Positions 41,495 through 50,599 of a stretch of DNA of 64,000 nt are shown here, one piece after another. The position numbers were made by a program, and so were the translations under genes. The notes below the pieces were generated by a model. That model was not told the DNA's origin, made no database searches, and saw only the letters and a program-made list of their open reading frames with translations. The first letter of the stretch is position 1, and each line of letters begins with the position of its first letter. This DNA is from Lacihabitans sp. CS3-21 (GTDB lineage: Bacteria; Bacteroidota; Bacteroidia; Cytophagales; Spirosomataceae), in assembly GCF_024343675.1 (NCBI RefSeq), contig NZ_RJUD01000001.1, positions 1 to 64,000 on the forward strand. The letters are read 5' to 3'.

Positions 41495-42406
41495 TTAAAA
41501 TCTCCAAGCTACTAATCGACTGACCTTCTGTCCTTGAGCCATTTCAATTGTTTTGAATTGGCTCACTTTTACCTTTTCAAGTTCTTTGTAAATTCTATCG
41601 AGATGCTCTTTTTTTGAAACCAAACTTGTAAACCAACGGCAAGCATCAGAGAATTCTATACTTTCTCGAATCATTAAAATGATAAATTTCAGTTCTCCAC
41701 CCTCACACCACAGCTCGTTAGAATTTCCTCCAAAATTAAGCTTTGGAATGTCCTGTTTTTTTCCAGATAGGTTGTTTGTTTTTCGCAAATTTTGTGCAGC
41801 GGCATCGGCTTCTGAAGTATAAAATGGTGGATTACAAATGGTCAAATCAAACTTTTCATTCGGCTTTATGATACCTTGGAAAAAATGATTTTTGTTTTTT
41901 TGCAATCTAATTTCAATTCCATCCTTTAAAACTTCATTAAAACCCACAATTGCATTGGCTGCTTTTACAGAAACAGGGTCAATATCTGTTCCTACAAAAC
42001 TCCAACCATATGCACAATGGCCAATTATCGGATAAATAGCATTAGCTCCTACTCCAATATCAAGGCATTTTATGTTTTTGCCTATTGGAATAATTCCGTT
42101 GTTGGTTTCTGCCAAAATATCGGCCAAATAATGCACATAATCCGCACGACCAGGAATTGGTGGACAGAGATAACCTGCAGGGATATCCCAGTTCTTTACG
42201 CCGTAATAATGTGCCAAAAGTGCTTCATTGAGTGTTTTTACAGCCTTAGGATTTGAGAAATCTATTGTCTGGGAACCGAATGGATTAACGAAAACATGGT
42301 TTGAAAGTTCGGGCAATGTCTTTACGAGAGCTTCAAAGTCATATTGCCCTCGATGCTTATTTCGAGGATGTAGATTGAGTTTTTGTTTGGCTATTTCTTT
42401 GGGCAT
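41495..42406 (-). CDS. rlmF: 23S rRNA (adenine(1618)-N(6))-methyltransferase
   Basis: Methylates A1618 (E. coli numbering) of 23S rRNA using SAM. The 303-residue protein begins with the RlmF hallmark [22 protein letters not shown], has the SAM-binding motif [16 protein letters not shown] (near 114-129) and acidic D-I-D at 141-143, and the N6-adenine catalytic motif NPPF at 192-195. The C-terminal [21 protein letters not shown] segment is also typical. It is monocistronic: a -7 box stands 18 bp before its ATG, and higBA begins downstream with its own promoter. Confidence 0.94.
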   Translation of the reverse strand: MPKEIAKQKLNLHPRNKHRGQYDFEALVKTLPELSNHVFVNPFGSQTIDFSNPKAVKTLNEALLAHYYGVKNWDIPAGYLCPPIPGRADYVHYLADILAETNNGIIPIGKNIKCLDIGVGANAIYPIIGHCAYGWSFVGTDIDPVSVKAANAIVGFNEVLKDGIEIRLQKNKNHFFQGIIKPNEKFDLTICNPPFYTSEADAAAQNLRKTNNLSGKKQDIPKLNFGGNSNELWCEGGELKFIILMIRESIEFSDACRWFTSLVSKKEHLDRIYKELEKVKVSQFKTIEMAQGQKVSRLVAWRF

Positions 42407-42424
42407 TGACCATTAATTTCGATA

Positions 42425-42432
42425 CAAATTTA
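42425..42432 (-). promoter_or_regulatory. -7 promoter box TAAATTTG
   Basis: TAnnTTTG match on the minus strand 18 bp before the rlmF ATG. Confidence 0.5.
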
Positions 42433-42466
42433 CCCAATTACTAGAGAAGTCGGTGAAGAATTAAAC

Positions 42467-42892
42467 TTATTGTTTCTTATAATAAAAAGCACCTCCATCG
42501 GCCAGTTCAGCTTCTAAAGGACATTTTTGATATAAACTTATTTCTCCCTTGGTTTCGTCTATTCTTAAAAAAGAGTAAGTTTTGGACTCCAAAAAAACCA
42601 AAGCCAAACGTGGATTTGGGGAATTTTTGGGATGATTCCCTATTTCAATTTTCGTAGACTCCGTCACTACACCGTTTACTTTTCGTATCAAAGTACGTGC
42701 CTTGGCATCAATCTCTAAAGTTTCTGTTTCAGTAGGAAACAATTCCGTCGGACCATTGGGCGGAGGATAACCGACTCCGATTTTATACATAATCCATTTG
42801 CCATCAAGCTTTGAAAGTTCAGGATCAACATCGGCTTCGCATTGTGCGGCACTCAAAACCAATCCGAATAGAAGAAACAATAGTCGGGTCAT
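42467..42892 (-). CDS. Small exported lipocalin-like protein
   Basis: A 141-residue protein with a hydrophobic signal (residues 1-17) and cysteine at position 18 (LSAAQC), which is not a perfect lipobox but may still be lipidated. The mature domain starts LSKLDGKWIMYKIG, followed by alternating strands (ETLEIDAKARTLIRKVNG, ESTKIEIG, LALVFLESKTYSFLRID, GEISLYQKCP) that resemble the lipocalin-like exported domains of Bacteroidota. Ligand and function are unknown. It stands alone; the adjoining 107 bp to the Gfo/Idh gene contain a hairpin. Confidence 0.6.
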   Translation of the reverse strand: MTRLLFLLFGLVLSAAQCEADVDPELSKLDGKWIMYKIGVGYPPPNGPTELFPTETETLEIDAKARTLIRKVNGVVTESTKIEIGNHPKNSPNPRLALVFLESKTYSFLRIDETKGEISLYQKCPLEAELADGGAFYYKKQ

Positions 42893-42947
42893 ATTTATAG
42901 CGTTTTCTTTAATGATTCGGAACTTTCGGATTTGGTTGGAAATGAAG

Positions 42948-42973
42948 AAGGAGAGCCAAAAGACTCTCCTTCC
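42948..42973 (-). terminator. Hairpin after the Gfo/Idh gene
   Basis: Perfect 9-bp stem GAAGGAGAG/CTCTCCTTC with an 8-nt loop, 26 bp after the stop of the oxidoreductase gene on the minus strand. The bases after it (TTCATTT) are T-rich but not a clean run, so it may be a weak terminator closing the redox glycan locus. Confidence 0.6.
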
Positions 42974-42999
42974 TATAAATTATTCAAATCAATAACCAA

Positions 43000-44337
43000 T
43001 CAAAATGGCTTCCATGGCTTGCCTCCAGCTAATATCTCTTGAGCTTTTGCATCAAAAGTTATTTTTAAGCCAGTTCTATAGGCAGCATTTGACATCATAG
43101 TGGCTATTGAATGCTGGTATCCAGCTTCAATTGGAGCGTTTGGAGTTTTACGGCTACGCACACACTCCATCCAGTTTCTGATGTGAGCAAATGTCAAAGG
43201 GTCGCCACCTGTGTTGGCATCAGAAGCTACTTTGTCGCCTTCCAATTTCAATGGTGAAAGTAAGTTTGCCTTCATTCCCATTGCTTTGGCCTCTCGCTCA
43301 CGTAAACCACCTGTGTCAGAGATTTCGTTGGTATCCAAGTTGATCATACCTCCGTTTGAATAATATAGCTCTTTGGTATCACCGGCCGAGTTTGAGAATC
43401 TGCTTGTAAACTGCACTTGGAAACCATTTTGTGGTTGGTCAGCAGGGCCGTAATCAAAAACAACCGTCAATGTATCGGCATTCGTGCGGCCATCTTGCCA
43501 TTGGTAAATACCGCCGTTGGCTACTACACTTCTCGGGTGACTCAAACCTGAGAACCAGTGAACCGTATCTATTTGGTGGCTCATCCATTGACCAGGTATA
43601 CCTGATGAATACGGCCAGAATAATCTGTATTCTAAATATTTACGAGGATCAAATTTCTCATAAGGACGGTTCATCAAATATCGTTTCCAATCTACATCAG
43701 ACTCTTTCAGGCTGGCAACTAAGTCAGGACGTCTCCAACGGCCAGGTTGGTTTACGTTCCACATCAACTCCACCATTTTGATATCGCCAAATTTACCTGA
43801 TTTAATAAAATCTTCGGCCGCGTGATAGTTGGCTCCCGAACGTCTTTGCGAACCTATTTGTACGATTTTCTTCGAGTCCTTCACGGCTCTCAATACTGCA
43901 CGGTTGTCGGCCATGGTTTCTGCCAAAGGTTTTTCTGCATATACATCGCAGCCAGCTTTTACTGCCTCGATAGTATGCAAAGCGTGCTGAAAATCGGCTG
44001 TTGACATCATTACGGCATCTACAGACTTAGAAGCATAAAGTTCTTCATTGTTTCTGTAAACTTGTACATTGGCTCCTAACTGCTTATCCAAAAACGCCTT
44101 ACCTTCTTCACGACGGCGATTCCAGATGTCTGAAAGGCCCACCATTTCGAAGTTCATTTCTTTTTGCAATGCTGCAAAAGGACCTACATGCGATGCACGG
44201 TGACGGTCAGAGAAACCCACACATGCTACTCTTACGCGGTCGTTTGCACCTATGATTTTTCCGTAACTTTTTACAGAAAACCCTGTGGCTACACCCGCCA
44301 TTATCGATTTTTTAACAAATTCTCTTCTTGTTGTCAT
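43000..44337 (-). CDS. Tat-exported Gfo/Idh/MocA family oxidoreductase (third of the locus)
   Basis: A 445-residue NAD(P)-dependent sugar dehydrogenase-type protein. The N-terminus carries a twin-arginine signal (TRREFVKKSIMAGVATGF). The Rossmann fold starts RVACVGFSDRH, an unusual variant of the GxGxxG loop; the catalytic lysine lies in VYAEKPLAET, and the C-terminal region has QWMSHQIDTVHWFSGL. It is the last gene of the redox glycan locus, 83 bp after the GH3 gene. It probably oxidises or reduces a sugar hydroxyl in the periplasm with a tightly bound cofactor; this is known for exported relatives such as Zymomonas GFOR and inferred here. Confidence 0.9.
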   Translation of the reverse strand: MTTRREFVKKSIMAGVATGFSVKSYGKIIGANDRVRVACVGFSDRHRASHVGPFAALQKEMNFEMVGLSDIWNRRREEGKAFLDKQLGANVQVYRNNEELYASKSVDAVMMSTADFQHALHTIEAVKAGCDVYAEKPLAETMADNRAVLRAVKDSKKIVQIGSQRRSGANYHAAEDFIKSGKFGDIKMVELMWNVNQPGRWRRPDLVASLKESDVDWKRYLMNRPYEKFDPRKYLEYRLFWPYSSGIPGQWMSHQIDTVHWFSGLSHPRSVVANGGIYQWQDGRTNADTLTVVFDYGPADQPQNGFQVQFTSRFSNSAGDTKELYYSNGGMINLDTNEISDTGGLREREAKAMGMKANLLSPLKLEGDKVASDANTGGDPLTFAHIRNWMECVRSRKTPNAPIEAGYQHSIATMMSNAAYRTGLKITFDAKAQEILAGGKPWKPF

Positions 44338-44420
44338 TCTGATATTTTGGTTGAAATTTTCTAACTATAAAAATACTGTTTTATTAAAATTATTACTGTT
44401 TTTTCTTGAAAAAAATTAAA

Positions 44421-46445
44421 TCAATAACTCAATCCTTGGCCAAAATTAAATAAGGCATAACCTGGATTTTCTTTGCTCCCAGGCAAATCTGACTTGTTTT
44501 CTGACACAGCTTTTTCCGAACTTGGCGTAGCAAAAGGCATTTTACCAGTTGGGTTAAATCTGCCAGAAATAACATCTATCAAAGCATCGACAGAAGTACC
44601 AAAAGTAGCCAAAATAGTTGCTGCTTTTCCTTTATCAATCTCATCTATCACCCAAGGATTGGTGTAATTTATCACCACAATTGTCGGTTTGCTATTAATT
44701 AAATCATTGACATGGGACACATCAACTTTGTTTTTTGAAATACTCAATTCTATAGGTTTTCCGCCAGAACTAAATAAACCACCAGTAGTAGGAAAAAGCC
44801 ACAAGAGAACCACATCAGCTTCCTCTTTAGTAGAAACAAACTCGATGTTTTCGGCTTTCGTGTCGGGTTTTAAGACTTTTATTGGAGACTTTGGAGCTTG
44901 TGCCTGCGGCCCTCTTCCACCACCATCTTCTTTGTAATATTCAAAGTAAACTTTTGTTTTCTTGGTGATGGGTAACAATTTCTCATCATTTCTTAACAAA
45001 ACGATAGACTTTCTTAATGCCAAGTCTCCTTTTTGCTGGAATTCCGAATTTCCAACAATTTTTTCAGCTTTTTCGACATCTACAAAAGGATTTTCAAACA
45101 AGCCCAATTCAAATTTTTCTTTTAGCAACCTACTCACTGACTCGTTAATTCTAGATTCTTTTACCAAACCTTTTTTTACGGTATTGAGCAATACTGTTGG
45201 ATCCGCCGCTCCCGAAAAAATATCCACACCAGCCTCTATGGCTTTTACATATCGCTGCTCGATGCTCAGAGATTCTACTCCCCAAGGCATCATTTCTATA
45301 GGTCCCGTATCAGAGTTTATTATGCCTTTGAAACCTAACTTTTTACGCAATAAATCATCAATAATGGCCTTGTTGAATGAGAAACCAACTTCCTCAAACT
45401 CCTTGCCTTTTGGTGCTGAATAGTAAGGCATTATAGAAGAGGTACCTGCATTTATAGCTGCAATGAAAGGTTTCACATGGTCATTAAAATTTCCACCGGG
45501 ATAATGGGCAAATTTTCCCCAATCAAAATGCGAGTCTTGACCACCTTCTTGAGGGCCACCACCGGGAAAATGTTTGGTGGTCATCGCTACAGAATTTTTG
45601 CCTAATTTATTTCCCTGAAAACCTAAAACTATCTCACGAATCATAGCAGAGGAAAGATCTGCATCTTCTCCAAATGTCCCTTCCGTGCGATTCCAGCGGG
45701 GTTCTGTAGCCAAGTCTGCCATATACATATAACCTTTTCGCAAACCTACCGCAGTCCATTCTTTTGCGGCAATTTCTGCAAACTCTCTGGTAAGTTTGAA
45801 ATCACGCATGGCAGCCATACCCAATTCGCCCGGCCATTTTGAAAATGCAGTAGCTCCCACACTCAAGCCCACTGCGGCATCGGTGGTGATATGGTTTCTT
45901 GGATTTGAAGCAACAATAGCTGGTATTCCCAACCTTGTGGTTTCGCAAAGTGCCTGTAAATTATTAGACCACTCTGCCATAGTTTTGGCTGAGGTATTGG
46001 CCCTTAATATAAAATGTCTTAACTGTCTTTCTGTAACAGCCTTGGTTGTACCAGAGGCAGACATATTGGGCTCAGACAATGGTTTACGTGTAAACATATT
46101 TACATTTTGTACCAAATCTTCCTCATTAAAACCACTTGAAATTGGAGCATTCGGATTAGCTGAAGGACCAAAACCTCCATCGTTTGCCATTCTCGTGGTG
46201 CTGATCAACATGAAGCCTACTTTTTCTTCCATGGTCATTTTTGATAGCAAGTCTTTCGCACGCACATCAGCTGGTAAACGCCAATCTTCATATTTGTCAA
46301 GTTTGCCGTTCTTGTTTAAGTCCTTAAATTCTAAATTTGCTGACTTAATTATTTTCGTACTTTTGGCACCCAAAATTGGCTGAACAAATTTTTGAGCAAA
46401 GAGCGAGGTGGCTGAAAAAAGGAAAATAAACAGTATTTTATTCAT
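44421..46445 (-). CDS. Secreted glycoside hydrolase family 3 enzyme with N-terminal EF-hand-like motif
   Basis: A 674-residue exported GH3 enzyme, probably a beta-glucosidase or related exo-hydrolase. The signal peptide ends LFAQ (residue 18). An EF-hand-like loop DLNKNGKLDKYEDW (42-55) precedes the barrel. The GH3 N-domain has MTMEEKVGFML, TKHFPGGGPQEGGQDSH (substrate-binding K-H near 291) and the nucleophile D379 in IINSDTGPIE. The second domain runs from ALRKSIVLLRND to the end, with no fibronectin-like third domain. It lies between the double-DUF1080 gene and the last Gfo/Idh gene. It may release a monosaccharide from the imported glycoside. Confidence 0.92.
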   Translation of the reverse strand: MNKILFIFLFSATSLFAQKFVQPILGAKSTKIIKSANLEFKDLNKNGKLDKYEDWRLPADVRAKDLLSKMTMEEKVGFMLISTTRMANDGGFGPSANPNAPISSGFNEEDLVQNVNMFTRKPLSEPNMSASGTTKAVTERQLRHFILRANTSAKTMAEWSNNLQALCETTRLGIPAIVASNPRNHITTDAAVGLSVGATAFSKWPGELGMAAMRDFKLTREFAEIAAKEWTAVGLRKGYMYMADLATEPRWNRTEGTFGEDADLSSAMIREIVLGFQGNKLGKNSVAMTTKHFPGGGPQEGGQDSHFDWGKFAHYPGGNFNDHVKPFIAAINAGTSSIMPYYSAPKGKEFEEVGFSFNKAIIDDLLRKKLGFKGIINSDTGPIEMMPWGVESLSIEQRYVKAIEAGVDIFSGAADPTVLLNTVKKGLVKESRINESVSRLLKEKFELGLFENPFVDVEKAEKIVGNSEFQQKGDLALRKSIVLLRNDEKLLPITKKTKVYFEYYKEDGGGRGPQAQAPKSPIKVLKPDTKAENIEFVSTKEEADVVLLWLFPTTGGLFSSGGKPIELSISKNKVDVSHVNDLINSKPTIVVINYTNPWVIDEIDKGKAATILATFGTSVDALIDVISGRFNPTGKMPFATPSSEKAVSENKSDLPGSKENPGYALFNFGQGLSY

Positions 46446-46505
46446 ATTTTGCTCAATTATTAACTTACAATTTTAATTAGACTTAAAAGGGTTTTAGAAA
46501 ACTTG

Positions 46506-47843
46506 TTAAAATTCTCTGATTTTTATGTTTTTGAAAAACACATTGTCGCTGTGATCTTGCAACAATATATGCCCTTTTTCACCTGATCCAAAACCCTCAA
46601 TTTTGGCATATTTACTTCTAGCCACTAGTGCTTTGAAAATATTGCTGTTTCGTTGATATTCAAGAACCTTGAAGCCATTTAGCCAATGTTGTACCGTATT
46701 ATTCGGCATCACAACTACACGGGCTTGGTTCCAGTCTCCAATTTTCTTCTGAAAACGTTTGTCTAACTTATCAGACGGAATAAGGTCATACAAACTGGCT
46801 ATGGTGCGGTTGCCCACCACGCCTTGTTTGGCATCCGGATGTTTTTCATCATCTAGCACTTGATATTCTAGGCCCAATGGAGATTTTTTTCCTTCTTCAC
46901 CGAGCATTTCAACAAAGTACTTTACGCCAGAGTTTGCAGCATCTGTCAGTTTAAAGTCAAACTGAAGTTCGAAGGCTCCATATTTTTGATCTGAAATCAA
47001 ATCTACCCCAGGGCTTTTTGTAGCATTGGATGTAATGGCCAAAACACCATTATCTATTTTCCAGCGAGAATCTGGTGCAGCGGTGCTACTGCCGTTTTTC
47101 CAACCATCCAAGTTTTGACCATTAAAAAGTAACTTGTACCCTTGAGCTTTTTCTTGTTCTGAAATATTATTAGGAAGAAGATTTACTACTGGGCACTCAT
47201 CCAAAGGACTAGGCTTTAGATTTTCTGTTTGAATTCTGATATTTTTCCATCTAATGGTCATTCCTGGCTTCATGGCTGCATAAATAGAATGCACTTGAAG
47301 GGCAATAAACCCTTTGGCGGTCATGTCGTCAATCACATGTGCTGTGGGTACTCCATTTATAAAAGTTCTTAAAGTGTTGCCAATCGCCTCTATTCGGTAT
47401 TTGTTCCATCCTAGTTTTATAAATGCTTTTTGACCAGCTGGATTGTGGTTTAAATTATATAACCAATCCCTGCGGCCTTCGTCATAAATACCACCTGACC
47501 AAGCTCTTGTAGAAGGATCCACTTCCATTTGGTACCCATGTACTCTTCCGTTTTGATAATCTGGCTTTGACAAACTTCGAAATTGCACACCACCATTCAT
47601 TTCATCATCAAGTTTAAGATCAAGCTCAAGAATGAAATCACTATAATCTTTATCGGTGCAAAGAAATGAGTTAGGAGTATCGCTTATGGTTTGACCTACA
47701 ATTTGACCATTTTCTACTTTATAAATTGCTTTTCCACCTCTTTGGGTCCAGCCTTTTAAAGTTTTTCCATCGAAAAGGCTTGTCCATTTTTGTGCTGACA
47801 ATCCCGAAGAAAACAAAAGGAATAACAATATTAGTTTTTTCAT
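46506..47843 (-). CDS. Secreted protein with two tandem DUF1080 domains
   Basis: A 445-residue protein with signal peptide (residues 1-17) and two DUF1080 (3-keto-disaccharide hydrolase, PF06439) jelly-rolls, about 20-205 and 230-445. Each starts with a SLFDGKTLKGW or LLFNGQNLDGW strand and ends in an IRIQ or IKIREF strand. The second contains QVLDDEKHPDAKQG and LLQDHSDNVFFKN, closely matching the single-domain protein at 9882-10580; the first has diverged (GYQMEVDPSTRAW). It likely hydrolyses or hydrates the oxidised glycoside made by the Gfo/Idh enzymes. It is downstream of the TIM-barrel gene and upstream of GH3. One domain may be binding-only. Confidence 0.9.
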   Translation of the reverse strand: MKKLILLFLLFSSGLSAQKWTSLFDGKTLKGWTQRGGKAIYKVENGQIVGQTISDTPNSFLCTDKDYSDFILELDLKLDDEMNGGVQFRSLSKPDYQNGRVHGYQMEVDPSTRAWSGGIYDEGRRDWLYNLNHNPAGQKAFIKLGWNKYRIEAIGNTLRTFINGVPTAHVIDDMTAKGFIALQVHSIYAAMKPGMTIRWKNIRIQTENLKPSPLDECPVVNLLPNNISEQEKAQGYKLLFNGQNLDGWKNGSSTAAPDSRWKIDNGVLAITSNATKSPGVDLISDQKYGAFELQFDFKLTDAANSGVKYFVEMLGEEGKKSPLGLEYQVLDDEKHPDAKQGVVGNRTIASLYDLIPSDKLDKRFQKKIGDWNQARVVVMPNNTVQHWLNGFKVLEYQRNSNIFKALVARSKYAKIEGFGSGEKGHILLQDHSDNVFFKNIKIREF

Positions 47844-47959
47844 ATTTTATAATTGAATATTACTCAAAATTACCTAATATTATTATTCCCGAATGATAGA
47901 TAAAAAGCGAAAAAATATGAAATTTTGATGCTTATTTAACAGTTTGGGCCAGAAAGGTG

Positions 47960-48841
47960 TTAAAATTTCACCTTTATTGTTTCCAAATACGTTTTGCTTA
48001 TTTGTCCACACTCCAATGCGGTTCTTCCTTTTACAGGAACGGCATCTAATTCTATGACATTCCAACCTTTGAAGCCTATTTTATGGAGGTTTTTGAAAAT
48101 AGCAGGAAAATCTACTTTCCCTTGTCCAAGTTCCACAAATCTATAGCCTGATTTATTCTCAGTATCAGGACGTGTGTCTTTTATATGGGTAGCATAAATG
48201 ATATCTTTGTATTTTAAAACAGCATCGGCTGGCACGCCACCTCCTTGGTGATAATGTGCTACATCGAGCAATAGTTTTATATATCTACTATCCATCTCGT
48301 TAACGATAATTTCTATTTCCTCAGGCGTCTCCCCTAGCTGATGCATGTGGTTGTGATAGGCCGGCTGAATTCCCGTTTCTTCAAGAACGACTTTAGCCAC
48401 TGCCGACATATTTTTAGCATACTTCGTAAGTTCATCTTTGGTTGGCTGTCTGTCTTTTGGTCTTGATGTGTTGGTAATCTGTAACGACTGACCGCCTAAA
48501 GCTTTTATAAATTTTGCGTGATTTAAGTGCGTTTGGGTATCTTTAGAGATATCGTCTGATATGCCGACATTTCCACTAGAAAACATCGCCAATTTTAATT
48601 TTGCCGATTCTATGGTCAGCTTTAAATCCTCCGGTTTATCTTTAAAAATAGGGTAAGTATTGGCTCTTAACTGAATGCCCTTATAACCTAAGGCAGCAAT
48701 GTCTTTAATGGCTACAAGGTCGTTTCCACTCCATGTGATGGCTGAATAGGCCATTTTTTGGTTGTATTTGGCTGCAAAGGCATCAAACTGAGATGCCAAA
48801 ACCAAACTTGCTGCTGATTGAATAAATCTACGTCTGTTCAT
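47960..48841 (-). CDS. Tat-exported sugar phosphate isomerase/epimerase-like TIM-barrel protein
   Basis: A 293-residue xylose isomerase-like TIM barrel with a twin-arginine signal (NRRRFIQSAASLVLASQ). Metal-site and substrate positions are visible in the LQITNTSRP, PAYHNHMHQLGE, LLLDVAHYHQGG, YATHIKDTR and NVIELDA segments. In the B. thetaiotaomicron redox glycan route a protein of this fold takes part in breaking the glycosidic bond after oxidation, and the neighbouring genes here encode the other expected activities. It follows susD after a terminator-like hairpin and precedes the double-DUF1080 gene. It is a distant paralogue of the protein at 20482-21528. Confidence 0.9.
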   Translation of the reverse strand: MNRRRFIQSAASLVLASQFDAFAAKYNQKMAYSAITWSGNDLVAIKDIAALGYKGIQLRANTYPIFKDKPEDLKLTIESAKLKLAMFSSGNVGISDDISKDTQTHLNHAKFIKALGGQSLQITNTSRPKDRQPTKDELTKYAKNMSAVAKVVLEETGIQPAYHNHMHQLGETPEEIEIIVNEMDSRYIKLLLDVAHYHQGGGVPADAVLKYKDIIYATHIKDTRPDTENKSGYRFVELGQGKVDFPAIFKNLHKIGFKGWNVIELDAVPVKGRTALECGQISKTYLETIKVKF

Positions 48842-48866
48842 GATTATTTTTGGTTGAATTATAGAA

Positions 48867-48896
48867 AAGAAAACCCCGAATCTCTTCGGGGTTTCT
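48867..48896 (-). terminator. Terminator-like hairpin after the second susD
   Basis: Perfect 10-bp stem AAACCCCGAA/TTCGGGGTTT with a 4-nt loop (48871-48894), followed on the minus strand by TTCTTTTC. It lies 25 bp after the susD stop and 30 bp before the TIM-barrel start, so it likely lowers expression of the downstream enzymes relative to the transporter. Confidence 0.85.
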
Positions 48897-48918
48897 ATGC
48901 GTATTAAAAAGGTCTAAA

Positions 48919-50586
48919 TTAATATCCTGGGTTTTGTGCAAATGTACCTTTAGCTGCACGGTCAATTTGCGTTTGCGGTATTGGACGTAAGTAGTGTTTC
49001 TCCGCAACTGCTGAAGCTTGTGGATTGTGTTTTTTCACTCTATCCACCAATAAACCCCAACGCTTCAAATCTAACCAACGTGTTTGTTCACCTGCCAACT
49101 CACGAGCACGCTCATCTACGATAAAGTCAAATGTAAGTTGGTCAGCAGTAATTTTCATAGCATCTTTTTTACCAGGCCAAGCAGCTCTTTCTCTTACTAT
49201 GTTTACGTCAGCCAAAGCTTCTGCTTTTTTACCCATTTGGAACAAAGCTTCTGCTCTCATTAAATGTATATCCGCCAATCTCCAAACAAAATGATCTCTT
49301 GAACCTCTTGGCTCTGTTCTGTCAGAACGCTTAGTATCAAAGAATTTTTGCAAGGTTGGGAAAAGTGCTTCATTGTATGCACTTGGCACCAATACTTGGT
49401 ATTTCTTGGTAGCTCTTTCTTCTTTGCTCATTTCGTATCCTGGGATAAAGATGGTCGTATCACCAGCAGCAAAAGTTACTTTAGCCTTTGAATTGTCAAA
49501 TGATGTATTAAAAGTACCAGGGCTATTAGACTTCCAAGTATCTCTAAATGACTTTTTGTAACGAGAATCGTTTACTCTGTCAGCAAAAACTGTATTAAGA
49601 AGGAAATTAGTTGGTCTCAAACGCTTAAATGGTCTGCCATAGAAAACATCACGTACCATACCAGCTTGTGTATCATATTGCATACCAAAGAATAGGTGTA
49701 AGTTATTACCACCACCGCCTTCTCCGCCAACATTGGTAGCGTTAGAGATTTGGTCTGTAGTATATTGAACAGCAAAAACTACCTCTGCATTCTGTTGGTT
49801 GTCTTCGTTGTGCACTGCCGCAAAATCATCTAACAATTTGAAAGTATACTTAGTGATGAGGTTAGTACACAAGTCAGCCGCTTTCTGAAAATCATCCGCT
49901 GCCTTATTTGGGCCATAGGCCTTAGCCAAATATACCTTAGCCAATAGAGCTTCTGCTGAAGCCTTAGTAGCTCTACCGTAATCTGCTGAATGTGCTTTAT
50001 TTTCAAGGTCAGCAATTGCTTCATTACAATCTTTGATAATTTGGGCATAAACCTCCGCTTCAGAATTTCTCTTTGCTTCTTTAGAAGGAGCCAAAGTTTC
50101 GGTTAATCTTAAATCTAAAGGCCCGTATTGTTGTAACAATATATAGTAATAATGAGCTCTTAAAAACTTAACCTCAGCAATTCTTAATTTCTTAGTAGCA
50201 TCAGAAACACCTGTAACTGCAGCTGATCTCGCAATAACAGCATTACAAGTATTTATACCTCTATACATTTCGTCCCAAAGGATGTTCATGTAATCAACCG
50301 TTGGTTGTATCTGATTATCATAGAAATGAAATCCCTTATAACCACCGTCGGCTCCTGTAGCATAAATATCAGTACCGTATTCAGTCAAAGTAAGACCCAA
50401 CTGCGTACCGTAAAATGTTCTCAGCGAAGAATATGCAGCTTTGGTAGCATCCTCAAATCCTTTGGCTGTATTCATATAATCATTACCGATGTTGGAGATT
50501 ACTTCTTCCTTCAGTAAATCTTGGCAAGAGGTGCTCAAAAGTAACAAGCCACCTAGTGCAAATCCTTTTATTTTATTTATGTTCAT
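48919..50586 (-). CDS. SusD/RagB family nutrient-binding lipoprotein (second pair)
   Basis: A 555-residue surface glycan-binding lipoprotein. The signal ends LLSTSC, with the lipidated cysteine near residue 21. Family landmarks are AEVKFLRAHYYYILLQQYGPLDL, the TPR-like helices (KASAEALLAKVYLAKAYG), HFVWRLADIHLMRAEALFQMG and the C-terminal FIVDERARELAGEQTRWLDLKRW. The ATG at 50586 is preferred; an in-frame TTG three codons upstream adds nothing. It lacks the starch-type PTDEA-WND stretch of the first SusD, so its substrate differs. It is 13 bp after the second susC. Confidence 0.93.
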   Translation of the reverse strand: MNINKIKGFALGGLLLLSTSCQDLLKEEVISNIGNDYMNTAKGFEDATKAAYSSLRTFYGTQLGLTLTEYGTDIYATGADGGYKGFHFYDNQIQPTVDYMNILWDEMYRGINTCNAVIARSAAVTGVSDATKKLRIAEVKFLRAHYYYILLQQYGPLDLRLTETLAPSKEAKRNSEAEVYAQIIKDCNEAIADLENKAHSADYGRATKASAEALLAKVYLAKAYGPNKAADDFQKAADLCTNLITKYTFKLLDDFAAVHNEDNQQNAEVVFAVQYTTDQISNATNVGGEGGGGNNLHLFFGMQYDTQAGMVRDVFYGRPFKRLRPTNFLLNTVFADRVNDSRYKKSFRDTWKSNSPGTFNTSFDNSKAKVTFAAGDTTIFIPGYEMSKEERATKKYQVLVPSAYNEALFPTLQKFFDTKRSDRTEPRGSRDHFVWRLADIHLMRAEALFQMGKKAEALADVNIVRERAAWPGKKDAMKITADQLTFDFIVDERARELAGEQTRWLDLKRWGLLVDRVKKHNPQASAVAEKHYLRPIPQTQIDRAAKGTFAQNPGY

Positions 50587-50599
50587 GATAATCAATGCT

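Noticed and set aside
45796-46383. 195-codon open frame on the plus strand
   Set aside because: Antisense shadow of the GH3 gene with no own promoter or recognisable domain.
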